A DNA stretch of 64,000 bases from Amoebidium appalachense (GCA_963693365.1 CAVNZM010000002.1:1240001-1304000), one strand, 5' to 3'. Counted from the first letter of the stretch, positions 1 to 12,793 are shown. Notes: generated from the sequence alone by a model not told the origin. Program-made: numbers and translations.

Positions 1-480
1 CTTTTATCGTGCGCCTGCACGAGCTAAGTCGATCTACTCAACTAATATATTTATCCAAGTCTCACCCCTCACCCTCCCCCTAGTGGCACCGCAGAGTCTA
101 AATCTACATTTCATACTATCCTCCCCCCCCCTCCCTCCCCCCCTTTCCTCTACATCTACATATATAAATACGTTTGGCAACATACACTATCTAACCTTGC
201 CAATACTTACAAAAGGGCTTCTGCCCGAACAATCACATTCCTAAGTCCTCCTACGATCTATCCTACACACTAATTAGAATTCTATTGGACGGCTGTCCCG
301 GCTGACGTGGTCCAATGCCCTGCGCCGGCAGAGGCAAGATGCACGCAGCTGTACAGCTATCTTGAGGCCCCGGACTTGATCTTGATGATCTGTGGACCCG
401 GGCCACCCCCCCCCCCCCCCCCCCCCCCGATCTCGATCGTAGACTTAGGCTAATCTGCTGAGACGGATTAGTATATGTCA
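1..480 (-). repeat. 3' LTR of chromovirus 1 (left part outside window)
   Basis: Nearly identical to 24694-25170. On the minus strand the LTR starts TGACATATACTAATCC at 480 and runs out of the window at base 1. Immediately upstream on the minus strand (481-500) is a purine-rich tract of mostly G, the expected plus-strand primer site. The LTR holds a C/G run near 407-428. The outer end and target duplication cannot be seen. Confidence 0.85.
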
Positions 481-685
481 ACTCCCCCCCCCGGCCCCCG
501 GAAAAGCTGAGTCCCACCTCAGTCACATTACATCTAACACCCCCTAAAAAGACATAGACTAATCAGTCTCCTAAAAAAAAATTAAATTAAATAAATTACG
601 AAGAAAAATAATAAATTAATCTACACCATAAGCTTGATACCTACGGAGACACCTATGATAATAAATTAAATTCCTACGACTACGT

Positions 686-2740
686 TCACACTCCTCCTCG
701 GTCTCCTCCCCTCCCTCCCCCTCCCCCCGTGTGTCTACGTGTATTTGCATCACTCCCCCCCCCGGCCCCCTCCCCCACCGACTTTTTCACACCACGATTA
801 AACTGAGGAATAACTCTCTTTGGCCGAGAGGGCCCGGGAGCACTAGGCAACTCCCTCTGCACTAATCTAGCCTCATAAGCACGAATAGAAAACGGGCAAT
901 CCAAATGAAACTCAGGCAACCACTGATCTTCCTGATAACCTCCCTCAAAACGAATTAAATAATAATTTACCTTACCTTCCTTACCTTCGATAACCTTTTT
1001 ATCCATAATTTTATCTACTGCAGCCTCCGATACATCCACCGACCCGTCATAGTCGGGGGTGAATGCATCTAACACTCGACGGCCCTCCGGCCGTTTAACC
1101 CTAAGGGCCCTATCATAATATTCCTTTATATCATCTACATTATAAAATCTAACATCACTCTCATTATCTAACCTCTGCACCTTATATTCCGTCGGACCTA
1201 ACCTAGCCACTATTTTATACAGGCCAATGAAAAGAGGCAACCATTTCTTACCATACTTACGAAGACCTTCACCTTCACCCTTACCTTCCTGCTCCTGCTT
1301 ATATCTCTTTTTCCTAGTATGATCCCTAATTAAAACTAAAGTACCCTCGGCAAATTCACGTAACGGACGTGTGGACACGTCTGCACGTGTCTGTGCCTGC
1401 TGTGTACGGGCCAGAGCTGCATCACGTGCAGCCCGGGCCCGGGTTAGTAGCTGCTCCCGGAACTCAGTCCAGTGGGGATAGGTTAGTCGGTCAGCCCCCC
1501 CCATCGGCAAAAGTGCCGTATCTAACAACCTAATAGCCTCCTGCCCATAGACCAAATAAAACGGAGAAAAACCAGTCACAGCATGAGGGGTAGAATTATA
1601 TGAATGAGCAATAAACCTAGACATATGATCCCAATCATTAGCCTCCACATCCACCATTTTGCCAAAGGACTTCTGAAACACTGCATGCACACGTTCAGAC
1701 TCTGAGATGGCATTTGCTTGAGGGTGATATGCAGACGTAGTGATATGAGCTACCCTTAAAATTTTACACACCTCCGACACCAACTGATTTAAAAACACAC
1801 GACTCCTATCCGTTAACAAAACACGAGGACAACCAAACCTAAGACAAATTTCATCCACAAAAATACGAGCAAACAAAACGGCATTAGCAGTGGGGAGAGG
1901 AAAAACTTCAACCCAACGAGTGGCCACATCGGTGACGGTAACAAGAACAGTGTTACCCTCAACCGTAGAATTAAAAGGACCGACCACATCCACTGCTACC
2001 CTTTCAAACATACGAACATTAAAATCCCTAATAAACGACGGGCGGGAACGAGAGTGGGGACTCTCATTCCTTTCCTGACAATGCATGCATGACAACACAT
2101 AATCCCTCACCTCCCTACTCATACCCGGCCAAAAATACGAACGATTAACACGAAGCAACGTCCTATTTACACCTAAATGACCAGCCATGGGATGCTCATG
2201 CACCATATGCAAAACCTCAGGCACAAGTGCCGTCGGGACCCAAACTCGGTGTCCGTCTGGCCCAGAACAATGATAAACTAAATCCTGCTCTACCTGACAC
2301 ATTTTTGCTAACTTAGCTACCTTAATCCTCTGCCTTTTATTTTTAAATTTAATCGAATCAACCGGCCCCTTTAAATAATTCTTAACCAGACCAATCAACA
2401 CATCTACCTCCTGAGCTAAGATCAAAGCCGTAGGTGCTAAGGCAGGGGCCGAGCCATGAGACTCGGTCCCGACCTCAGACACTGACAAATACCTCCCCCC
2501 CCCTCTCCTACACTTATAAGCAAGCAACCCCGGAACCCAAGAAGACACATCCACAGACACAGCATCTATTCCTTTCTGCTCACTCTCCCCCCCCTTCCCC
2601 CCCCCTCCCCCCCCGTCTCTCACTAGCCCCCCCCTCCCCCTCCTTCTCTTCTTCAAACAAAATATAAGCAGCACGAGAGAGAGCATCACAGTCAACCATT
2701 GTTTCACCCTTGGCATAAAACAATTTATAGGAGAACTCAC
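686..2740 (-). CDS. Chromovirus 1 integrase with chromodomain
   Basis: A 684-codon frame forming the 3' part of pol. It contains an HHCC zinc-binding module (His183, His188, Cys218, Cys221), the integrase core with D251 (AVDVVGPF), D311 (LLTDRSRVF) and E347 (HPQANAISESE), and a C-terminal chromodomain at roughly residues 575-640 (VNYYLIRFEGGYQEDQWLPE). The chromodomain marks the chromovirus clade and in that group steers integration to modified chromatin. Two catalytic surroundings are unusual: TDRS where TDNG or TDRG is usual, and AIS before the catalytic Glu instead of GQV. The first about 60 residues overlap the upstream RNase H frame and are out of frame with it across G-rich runs near 2590-2640. 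A frameshift, real or from homopolymer sequencing error, therefore separates the two. Confidence 0.88.
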   Translation of the reverse strand: MSSPINCFMPRVKQWLTVMLSLVLLIFCLKKRRRGRGGLVRDGGGGGGKGGESEQKGIDAVSVDVSSWVPGLLAYKCRRGGGRYLSVSEVGTESHGSAPALAPTALILAQEVDVLIGLVKNYLKGPVDSIKFKNKRQRIKVAKLAKMCQVEQDLVYHCSGPDGHRVWVPTALVPEVLHMVHEHPMAGHLGVNRTLLRVNRSYFWPGMSREVRDYVLSCMHCQERNESPHSRSRPSFIRDFNVRMFERVAVDVVGPFNSTVEGNTVLVTVTDVATRWVEVFPLPTANAVLFARIFVDEICLRFGCPRVLLTDRSRVFLNQLVSEVCKILRVAHITTSAYHPQANAISESERVHAVFQKSFGKMVDVEANDWDHMSRFIAHSYNSTPHAVTGFSPFYLVYGQEAIRLLDTALLPMGGADRLTYPHWTEFREQLLTRARAARDAALARTQQAQTRADVSTRPLREFAEGTLVLIRDHTRKKRYKQEQEGKGEGEGLRKYGKKWLPLFIGLYKIVARLGPTEYKVQRLDNESDVRFYNVDDIKEYYDRALRVKRPEGRRVLDAFTPDYDGSVDVSEAAVDKIMDKKVIEGKEGKVNYYLIRFEGGYQEDQWLPEFHLDCPFSIRAYEARLVQRELPSAPGPSRPKRVIPQFNRGVKKSVGEGAGGGSDANTRRHTGGGGGRGGDRGGV

Positions 2741-3728
2741 CGAGAGCCGCGGCCCACTTCTGCATCCTCTCGTTGACCAGACGAGTGGTGCCGGCCATGG
2801 CTAGGCAGGGCTTGTGGTCGGTGTAGACCTCAAACGTCCTGCCTGCGAGTATATACCTCCATGCCTGTGAGACTGCCCAAAAGATAGCATGGGACTCTCT
2901 CTCCGGATTGCTATATCTACGTTCACTTTTACTAAATGAACGACTAGCATAAGCAATCACTCTATCCTGCCCCTCCTGCACTTGATATAACACGGCCCCC
3001 TCAGCAACCTTACTTGCATCACACCGAACTTTAAACACCCCCCCCCCGGCCGAAAAATCAGGATGAACAAGCATACTCGAAGACTGCAAAGCTAACTTAA
3101 GCTTTTCGAAAGCAGAAACAGCATCAACATTCCAATCTATTCTATTCTTCTTCTCCCCCCCCGTCTGACTAGTTAACGGCAAAGCAAGCATACTATAATC
3201 CTTAATATAACGACGAAGATAATTAGTTAAACCTAAAAATTGCCTTAGTTGAGTGACAGTCTGAGGACGGGGCCACTCAACTATGGCCCGGATTTTCTCC
3301 GGATCAGGGGCAAGACCATTACTAGACACAATATGACCTAAAAACTTAACCTCCGGCACACCAATCACAGTCTTGCTACCGCTAATGCGAAGACCAGACT
3401 CACCCAAAGCTAAAAAGACTTTTTCACAATTATTAACTAGCTCCTCAAATGACCTACCTTTAATTAAAACATCATCCAAATAAGGGTGGCATACATCCAA
3501 ATGAGGGTGGAGAATTTTATACATTACCCGGCACAACATAGCTGGAGAGGAGAGCAAACCCATCGGCACCACCTTGTACTGGAACAGCTGATCGCCCAGT
3601 GCAAAGGCAGTCTTCTCCTTGCTGCTCTCCTCCAACCTTATCTGCCAAAAAGCTGCTTTTAAATCAAGTTTAGCAAAGTGAGTATAGCCGTGCAGCGCCC
3701 GGCCCGGCCCGCCGCCGCCGCCGCCCGC
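2580..3728 (-). pseudogene. Chromovirus 1 RT palm/thumb and RNase H (3' half of split RT)
   Basis: Starting just inside the junction with the 17-kb insertion, this frame gives the RT palm (HGYTHFAKLDLKAAFWQ), the active-site box YLDD, the thumb (FLGHIVSSNGLAPDPEK), the connection (FLGLTNYLRRYIKDY) and RNase H (RCDASKVAEGAVLYQ, then the TDHKP box). The fingers of the same RT are 17 kb away at 20740-21320, so no functional RT can be made from this copy. The open frame technically continues to 3908 through the inverted repeat of the insertion, which is fortuitous. At the 3' end the frame is lost in G-rich sequence around 2600 and integrase resumes in another frame. Confidence 0.88.
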
Positions 3729-3760
3729 ATCAGCAAACTTCATCCGGCATCCGAAACCCA
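3729..3760 (+). repeat. Left terminal inverted repeat of the 17-kb insertion
   Basis: 32 bp beginning ATCAGCAAACTTCATC and ending GAAACCCA, identical to the reverse complement of 20708-20739. It is followed inward by several further ACCCAT words. Outside it is a GC-rich tract (about 3700-3728) absent from a normal chromovirus RT. Confidence 0.85.
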
Positions 3761-4740
3761 TTAAAAACCCATTAAAGATATCATAAACCCATAAACCCAT
3801 CTTTTTGCCACTCTTTATCCCCCTCTTGTCTTTTAGATAACATAACAGCATCGTTTTGCTATCACGGGTTTTCTGGATATCATTTTGGTATCTTTTGCTA
3901 GATATCAAAATGATCTCATAATGGGCTCATACGGAGCACCCTGAACCCATCGTTGTTCTATCCTGTGTTCCATGTATTCAACAACCTCGTTATATCCGTA
4001 TGATACCATTATGATAGTCTATTTGATATCATAAAATCTTTTTAGTCTGATGTTCAGAAGCGTTTTAGACATAATAAAGATATCTCTAATAGCGGATTAG
4101 GAGCCCTTCCCCATATCCTTATGGTAGCTATCACATATCCTTACGATATATATGATAATCGATCATAAGATACATATATATCTATATGATATCATTTCGA
4201 GGTCATTATAGGAGGTTTCGTATATGGCAATACATCTATAAGATACTATTACAGATGTCCTTTTCATATACAACGGATAGGTATAGGATGCCGAAAACAT
4301 TATCTAAAGATCATACGTTAAATGTCATAACGATATAAGCCTCATAACATAAAGATAACTAGGATGGGTCAAAAGAAATTTCGTAATAATATCGTTTTGA
4401 TAGTTTTAGGAGCCTTTAAAGATATGAGAAGTTCTGGCTGTATGTCCTCTACACGACATCTTTCTAGTATCTGTTACATATCGTTAAAACATATAGTAGT
4501 TTATCAGCTAACCATTCCTTATGATATTAGTAGCATATCGTTAACATAACTCTGTCACATCTTTTTGACATACAGCACATATATCAAAACGATAAATTTA
4601 AGGTATAATTAAGATTTATTAAGAATGATTTTCGCAATATAGTTATATTATCCTTTTCATATCATTATGTTATGTCTTGATATATATGATTGAGCCATTT
4701 TCAAAGTTGATATCATCCAGACGTCGTTTCCGATCACTGT
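3761..4740. repeat. GATATC-rich left subterminal region
   Basis: AT-rich DNA dense in the palindromic word GATATC and close variants (GATATA, TATCATA, ATATCGTT) in both orientations. The same composition occurs at 18380-20707, the other end of the 17-kb insertion. Arrays of a short motif next to the termini are typical binding sites for transposases in several TIR superfamilies; that role is inferred here. No coding sequence is seen. Confidence 0.6.
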
Positions 4741-4919
4741 TTGATGTCGTTTTGCCCCCCCCCCACCGCCCCCCCCCCGCCCCTCACCCCTTTCGAACCT
4801 GCCTGTCACGTGGTCATATGTCGTCGAGCCGCTGATTACAGATCCATTTTCTGCAGACACGTCCCACTGGAACGTGTCAACTATAACTCATCTATTATCT
4901 TTTACGTAGGGTTATGTCC
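4741..4919. other. Short spacer with a repeated CCCACTGG word
   Basis: Contains a C-rich run (4756-4790) and two related words, GTCCCACTGGAACGTGTC at 4861 and GTCCCACTGGGGCGTGTC at 4917, the second forming the start of repeat R1. No gene is seen. Confidence 0.4.
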
Positions 4920-5218
4920 CACTGGGGCGTGTCTGTCACTTCAAATATTTTCTAAGACAAATATTTTCTAAGACAAATACTAAGACAAATATTTTTAAAG
5001 ACATGTCCTCGGGACATGTCTTGGGACATGTCTTCACACAATTTATTCGAACTACGAAAACACACAAAATAAATACACAGACACACACAAAATAATAATA
5101 ATAATAATAAAAATACTAAAAAGCTCTGTTACTTTTTTCTCTTCGCACACACACACACAAAAAAAAAGAAAAAAAGAAAAAAAAAGAAAAGTCACTCTTT
5201 TGTGTGTGTGTGTGTGTG
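4920..5218 (+). repeat. Dispersed repeat R1, copy 1
   Basis: About 300 bp beginning ACTGGGGCGTGTCTGTCAC, nearly the same as 13311-13583 in the same orientation. It holds a near-palindrome (GACATGTCCTCGGGACATGTC), an AATAAT run, an A/G-rich tract, and ends in (TG)n followed by G. Copy 1 has extra internal duplications. It lies immediately downstream of the last exon of the JmjC gene. The class of repeat is unknown. Confidence 0.75.
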
Positions 5219-5262
5219 TGTGTGGTGGTGGTGGTGGTGGTGGTGGTGGTGGTGGTGGTGGT

Positions 5263-5300
<38 letters not shown>
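5203..5300 (+). repeat. Compound microsatellite (TG)n-(GGT)n-(G)n
   Basis: A smooth left-to-right change from TG dinucleotides to GGT triplets to about 37 consecutive G, adjoining the last exon of the JmjC gene. The same ordered gradient recurs in reverse orientation near 48740-48790 and 48870-48915. Confidence 0.9.
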
Positions 5301-5301
5301 G

Positions 5302-8300
5302 CTATTTTGCCCTCTTCTTGTCGAGGTCTTCGTCGCCCTCCAAGCTGTTCTTGCGCTTGCGTCCCCTCTCTCTCGTCCTCGCCCTCGCCCTCGCCCTCGC
5401 CCTCATCGCCCTCGCGGCTGCCCTCATGATCGCTGTTCTCATGCTCGCTGCTGTCTTGGCCTCCCTTCTTGCTCTCGCCTTCACTGTTATCGCTCGCGTT
5501 CAACTGCTCGTCAACGTCATCCACGCTCATGGCGCCGTCATGCTCGGCGGGAATGGTCTTGGGGGCGGCGCTGGCGTCGGATTCGTCGACGGCGCGGGCG
5601 GCAGCGGCCTTGGCGTCAGCGGCATCTCTCCGCTTCTGGAACTGCTCGTAGACCTTGATGTACTATTTGGGAAGCATTTTTATTGTTAGTGGGTATATTT
5701 GGTATAGGGTTTATTTGGGGGGGGGGGGGGGGGGGGGGGGGGCTCAACGACAATTTAACCACAACACATAAACATAAAGTGAATTCAGAGATCACAGCAT
5801 GACGTACCATCACAAGACCATGGATGCAAAAAATGCAAACCAGAGGGATGCAACCTTTGTGTGTGTGTTTGAGGGGGGGGGGGGTGTCATGTGCTGAGCT
5901 GATTCGTATTAGTTTACTTCTATATTTTGTGTTTTGGTGAGTTAATTTCGGGGGTTTTCTTGCATAGTGATGCCGGGGTCTAAATGGGGTATGAGGAGAT
6001 TAATCAGTGGTATGGGGAGAATCTGATGCAGCGGCGGCTGATTGTTTGGTGCGCGCGTGCATGCCCCATGCCTCTGCGTACTCTCCATGTTAAATGTTGT
6101 ATTGCTTCTTGCTGTGTGCGTGGCGAGACCCATGTTGCCTGCTCGCGTGTGTGTATGCTTATATGTATTGTGAGTAAACGTGTGTACGTGTTGTAGTGCT
6201 GTAGGGGTGTCTGAGGTCGCGGTAGCCAATGGTGTGGAGTGCGTGTAGTCTGTGGGGGAGGGAGTGTTGTGATTGGCTGAATGTCACTGTGGTATTTGTC
6301 TGGCCAGTGGGCCGCGTGTCTGTGAAGTGTCTCGCGGGGTCGCGGGCTTTTGGAAGTTCTTCTCAGAACACAAAAAACTCGCTTCCCACCCAACTCAAAG
6401 AAAAGTTTATACGTATACACGGTTTCGAGCCCCTTTAAGCGTGCAGATAGTTAGAGTAGTTCATATACACTCTGTTTGTTGCCACGACAAGCTACACCCC
6501 CTTTCTCTGCAGTTTTTTGCAGGGAGGGGGCACACGCACTGTTAGTCCTTCTGGGCTGTTGCTTTCACCCCTAGTTTTTTTTTTCTTTCACGCCTAGCGG
6601 TTATGAGTGGCTTTGACTTAGGACTTTTTCGACAGTTAGAGGTAGAAGAAACATACGCACACACAGGCCTACAGCTAGCAACAGTTGGCATAGGCAACTT
6701 GAGCAGTAGGACTAGTATCACAGGGGACTTAGTCCTCGCTAAGGACCTTGACCTCCCTAGGTGACTTAGCAAGCTCAGGGCCGTTTGCCCAGCAGAGGCC
6801 TCAGAGGGGACCGGCGGCAGTCACCCTCCCCACGGCGCTACCAGCCCTACCAGCCACGGCCACAACGGGATAACAGATGGGCCAGGCTGGCGTCTTTGGG
6901 GCGGGACAGCAAGAGCCGGCGCCAGGCTCTTTCCCAGGCACCTGTGACAACTGCAAGGAGCGGGGGCAACGCGTGGTGTAAACAGCCCCGTCGTGGGGGG
7001 CAGGGACGTCGGTGACCGTGTTGCTGGTATGAAGGTTTTATTAGGGGGTAGGCCATCTCTTGGGTTGTTGTTGTTGTAATACTATGGGAGTAACTGTTGT
7101 GTGGTGTTATTTTTCGGCGAGTTTTCTACTGGTGCCTGGCGTTTTCGACGTGTGTATGAGTCCTGTGTTGGCGACGTGTGTGGTTAGGGTCAGTGGAATA
7201 GAAAGTCCTGCTGCTGTCTGGGAGCTCGGCCCTCTGACGAGGGGGCTGGGGGGGGGTCGAAGTGTAGTCATGGCAGTGGCAGGCCCCCACTGTTGTGAAC
7301 CCCCGTCGTCAAAGGGCCTGGTGCTGAGGCCCCTTGGAGTGGCTGCCCTGGGCCTGGTGTTGAGGCCCTTTGGAGTGGCTGCCCGTAGTGTTGTTGAGTA
7401 GTGTTGTGGTGCCCAGTGCAGCAGTAGGCCTTAGACACACCGCTGGGTAGGGCACGGTTGGGGCGGAGGCATTCCCAAACCACCGGGACCTACGTAGTAG
7501 GAGTCTTTGTCGGGTAGAGGAATGGCCAGCAAGAGAGTCTGGAGGTGTACGTCACATGAGTCTGGAGGTGTTCGTCACGGCATGTTTGGTTGTGTTAGGA
7601 ATTCTTTGGGGATGGGGCATGCTGAGTGTGGTTGTATGGATGGTGTCTGTTATCATGTCTGTTGCTATGTTCCACTCGATATAACATTGTGCCAGGGGCA
7701 TGGGGTTTTGGGTGCAGATTGTGGACGGGGGCAGAGGTGCATCTACAGGGCAACGTCAGTGGCGGTTCATAATTATCCTTGTTTTGGGGTTGGGTTGGGT
7801 ATTAACCATGGTGGGGTGGTGTGTGGATGTATGTATATGTTTTATGTTATATGTTAAATGTTGCTTCCTGCATGGGTAGCGGTAGTTGTAGTCGCTCAGC
7901 ACATAACTTTATTTTGTTTTTAGGTAGTTTTTACTGAGGTGGAACTCAGTTATTTTCTGTGCGAGGGGGGAGTTGTCATGTGCTGAGCTGATTCGTATTA
8001 GTTTACTTCTATATTTTGTGTTTTGGTGAGTTAATTTCGGGGGTTTTCTTGCATAGTGATGCCGGGGTCTAAATGGGGTATGAGGAGATTAATCAGTGGT
8101 ATGGGGAGAATCTGATGCAGCGGCGGCTGATTGTTTGGTGCGCGCGTGCATGCCCCATGCCTCTGCGTACTCTCCATGTTAAATGTTGTATTGCTTCTTG
8201 CTGTGTGCGTGGCGAGACCCATGTTGCCTGCTCGCGTGTGTGTATGCTTATATGTATTGTGAGTAAACGTGTGTACGTGTTGTAGTGCTGTAGGGGTGTC

Positions 8301-9325
8301 TGAGGTCGCGGTAGCCAATGGTGTGGAGTGCGTGTAGTCTGTGGGGGAGGGAGTGTTGTGATTGGCTGAATGTCACTGTGGTATTTGTCTGGCCAGTGGG
8401 CCGCGTGTCTGTGAAGTGTCTCGCGGGGTCGCGGGCTTTTGGAAGTTCTTCTCAGAACACAAAAAACTCGCTTCCCACCCAACTCAAAGAAAAGTTTATA
8501 CGTATACACGGTTTCGAGCCCCTTTAAGCGTGCAGATAGTTAGAGTAGTTCATATACACTCTGTTTGTTGCCACGACAGGGGGGGGGGGGGGGGGGTTCT
8601 TGTCTACACCAATAGCACGTCACATGTCTGCTTTGTGTAGAGGGGGAAGGGTGTGTGTGTGTGGGGGGGGGGGGGGGGGGGGGGGGACCGGGGATCTCCT
8701 GCTTATCTACAACAATCATCTTTGAAAAATAGGTATAATAGATGAGATGACGTGTTGCTATGGTGGGGAGAGGGGGGGGATGGGAAGTAGTGGGATAAAA
8801 GCTGCAACACACCAGCTTGATATTGTCGGGACTTGCTCCACCGTCGTATGTTGGCTCCTTGGCACGGTAAGAAAAGTTGGACCACTTGGCATTGTCAGAT
8901 TGATGCATGCTGGTGCACTTCAGCGACTCCTCGATGATGTTGACGACCAAGGAGAAAAACTCCGGCTTCTGCTTTGCAATCTCCTGCCGAACAACAAGTA
9001 AGATTAGGCTGAATCAAAATGCAGAAATTCCCTCTATTAATAACCGGATATAGGAATAATGTCTTTGTGATATACAAACGATATAATATGGATATTCTCT
9101 AAAATATCATATATTTAAGAGGATATCCATATGGGGGTTTACGCTGTTTACTCGAGGCAAAGAGAACCAGTCTCAGGTATGGGGGGGGTTTTGCTCGGAA
9201 TATCCCCTCAGCGGTATATCATGATCACGTACATAGATGTCGGGTGGTGACTATATATCAGGGTTTACTTTCTCTACGAGACACCATAAAGACTACAAGG
9301 AGAAATCAATTAGTTGGGGTTCCCC

Positions 9326-9376
<51 letters not shown>

Positions 9377-9437
9377 TTTTAATTTTAATTTTAATTTTTT
9401 TAAAGGGGCTTCCCTCGGGACACTCGGTATCAGCTGG

Positions 9438-9495
<58 letters not shown>

Positions 9496-11147
9496 TTTGT
9501 GTGTGTGTGTGCGCTATAATTTTGTAGTGATGTGTTTCTCAAGCCAATCAATACATCTAATAAACAGGTCGTAGTTACGCGTGTTTAGTATAAAATCAAG
9601 GGTGTTGTAATTTACAGGTAGGCTATCTTTCTGGGTGTCTGTTGTGAATGTGACGTGTGTGTGTTGCGGTATTATGTGGTCTATCAAACTACATTTGGCG
9701 ATACATGACCGGTTAAACTGGTGTGTGTGTGTGTTGTTTGGGCATGCAAATGATGCCACCTTATACTTATTAGATCTCCACTGTATAGCACGTGTACAGT
9801 AAAAGCGTGGTAATTGATCAATAATACCATCAGCTAGAGAAAGACCAGTTCTACAGGAAGGTAATATGTATTTAGGTGTTATACACTTGCGAGTGCCATA
9901 TTTGGCAATATGGTTGAGGCGGTCAGTATATATAAAACGAGACATAAGGCTTAGTTTTTCAAGGTGTATGCTTTCATCGGGTCTAGTGTCGTGTGGTATC
10001 TTTTTCCATTTGTTATATTGCGTGATTATCTTGTGATTGTGTACATGTTTAATAAGTAAGTGGCAGTCCAAAGTCACACACACACTATTGCGGGGTTTAT
10101 TTGTATTTGTGCCCAGGGGAGAAGGGGAGAGAGAGGGGAGGAAAGAGGGGGGAGGTGAGGAGGGGACAGGTCGGATAGAGAAGAGAGGGTGGGAGGGCAA
10201 ATACTTCTTTAAGCGGCTTATGTGCTTATTGAATTTCAGCGCGAGATAGGATACTCTAGCAGCTATTGGGACATATTATACCACGATAATTAAGAGGATA
10301 TCCATATTATATCGTTTGTATATCACAAAGTCGCTATTCCTATATCCGTTTCCACAATAACATATTAAAATGGTCCACAACATGAAATATTCCAATCAAA
10401 GAGGTCTATGACCTCATTATATGGGATTGGAACATTACAAGGACGTTATTGCTATAACCGTTTCAACAAAGAGACATTAAAATGGTCTAATTGGGTGCCA
10501 TATCATGATATGTTCATCTCTGACGTCTTCTTATCAAAGGGCACAGATAGCAAAGTTTGGGGTTGGGCGCGGGGGCGGGGCGGGGGGGAAGAGGGGGGGG
10601 GGGGGGGGGGGGAAGGTTATACCAACGCCGTCATCTTCCCGCAGACGTCCTTGATCGCCTTCATGGATATGGTGCTGAACAAGCGGGTGAAGGATTGAGC
10701 GCCGTAGGGGTTGAGGCTCTCCGGGTCGGCGCTGAACCTCTGGCCACATGGCTTGCCCTCCACAATGACCTCCTTCAGAAGTGAGGGCCACTTCTCGACA
10801 CGCACCTCGCCGGCGGGCGCCCAATGAAACAGCTGTAGGAAATAAATACAAGATAAAGTTAGCAGGCATCGGAACAGGGAAACTCAGGTATTTGCTATGT
10901 GAATGGAGGGTGGGGTTGGGTGTGGGTGTGTAGTTTGGTTTGGCTTGGTTTGGTTTTTTTTTTTTTTTTTTTTTTTTTTGGGGGGGGGGGGGGGGGGTCC
11001 AAGGAGTTATTTCCGACAGGGGGAGAGGAGGGAGTAGATGCCATGGAGAATCCAAATCAAACCAAAGTATATGTGCGGGCAACCCAATGATATACAAGAG
11101 TCTAAATGACACACCTTCACAGACGCTTGTTTGGAGGGGGTTGGTGT

Positions 11148-11196
<49 letters not shown>

Positions 11197-11318
11197 TATG
11201 TAGGGAAGCCGTGACAATACTCTAGTGCATGCATATTTTCTAAACAATTAATTCAGGCAAGAATTGCTAGTTGGGCCCAATGTCTGTGTTCTTTTACTTT
11301 TTATTTTTTATTATTTTT

Positions 11319-11349
<31 letters not shown>

Positions 11350-12793
11350 GGAGGGGGAGCACTTGCATCTTGATTGGTGCCGGGCACAATGTAGCCGGTC
11401 TTCAAAAAGCTGCGAATACTGCTGACCAGAATGGATTTGACTGTGGTGAGGCCTGTGCGGATGGCAGTGACCTGGGCCTTCTCGTCAGTCTTGCGCTGAG
11501 CGTTGTTCAGCGCCAGACACCAATCATCCTTGGCATCCTGGCAGATGCGGTTGTAGTTCTTGCGGTCGAGCATCTTGTAGACCTCGAGGACAGCAAAGGC
11601 CAAATCCCCGTCGTTGGCCGTGTTGATGAAGGGGGACTCCAGCAGCAACCGCTGATAGAGAATGCCAGTCTTGGAAGTGGATTTGACCACGGCCGACTGT
11701 CAGGAAAAAAACACGTGTTAGGGGCAATACTTGTTCAAAGTCTGCATCTGAATATATCTCTGACATTGAACAGTGAAACAAGTGTCTAACAGATATCATT
11801 CACGTGGAACATGTACATATCATATAAATAATATGTTCAAGTTAACTAGATGTCGGCAAGACATCCTTTGGATAGGATGGGATGCTTCATATGTTTCATC
11901 GACGAAAAATCACAAAACCAAAGCACCACAAGAAGAATGTGCATGTAATGAAGACTGAGGGGCAGGGGGAGTATTTGGGGTGGACTTCTTAAATTTCGAC
12001 GGATGACAAAACCAAAACACACATCCAGAACACGGGAATGCATGAAGCCACACGACGGATCAGCCACGTTGATCAATCAAGGAGATGTTAACTAACACGG
12101 CAAAGCAGCAAAGCAGAGCTTTGGATTTTTGTTTTGGAAAGACGGAGGAGGGCAAAAATGTTTCACTTCTAAAGTGGTGTGATGGGTGCACCTACGATAT
12201 GATCATATCCCTCCTTGGGGGTCAGCATGGTGACGCCGTTCTTCTTCGGGGAGGGATTTGATCTTGCCGCCTCCTCAGCGCGGTCCTTGTCGGTCATGGG
12301 AAACGGGGGCATACCATGTTCAGCGGTCAGGGCCGCGCGCATTTCCCGGCGGCTAACCTGCGACAACATCGCGAGATGGGACCGGTGGGTTGCCCTGGGG
12401 TACCGAGTTTTGAGGATGAGGACCAGGTAGGAAACCTCGAGCGGGTCAGTGGGCATGATAGCCATGCCGTCGCCCCTGGGTGGTCTGGCATCGGCAACGT
12501 CCCTCGAATCATTTGCGTCTTCGCCGCTCTCGCTATCCTCAGGCTCACACGTTTCAGAAACCACTGCAGGGGGGGGGGGGAAATGATATTTGAGTTAGAC
12601 CAGGGGCCAAAAAAGTTCATATGTAAAGTACCATACCTTCTTTGCATAATAGACATATAATAAAGATATCAACATTATATCATTAACCCATAAAACAGGC
12701 AACTAAACGTGCAAAGGCGTGTTGTGCCGTCAACATAACTGCCAAAAAAAAAACTGCATGGCAATGAGTTGTGTGTGTGTGTGTGTGTGTGTG

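Larger units (their letters stand above)
5885..8578 (+). mobile_element. Non-autonomous LTR retrotransposon in the last intron of the JmjC gene
   Basis: Two 605-bp direct repeats (5885-6489 and 7974-8578) start TGTCATGTGC and end CCACGACA, with the TG...CA ends of LTRs. They appear identical throughout. The 1.48-kb interior ends in a polypurine tract (GCGAGGGGGGAGT) directly before the 3' LTR, fixing plus-strand orientation. Both outer flanks are G runs, so the target duplication is some number of G. The interior has no full gag or pol; near 6950 a CDNCKERG word resembles half of a zinc knuckle. It lies between exons 8813-8983 and 5302-5662. Identical LTRs imply recent insertion, supplied in trans. 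Confidence 0.85.

Noticed and set aside
3729-3908. Extension of the RT frame to a Met at 3908
   Set aside because: The extra codons read through the inverted repeat and GATATC-rich DNA of the insertion and have no RT similarity. The frame from the other side (20740) reads through the same repeat in the same way.
5942-6438. Four short frames repeated at 8031-8527
   Set aside because: They repeat exactly because they lie in the two LTRs of a non-autonomous element. No domain or codon pattern supports expression.
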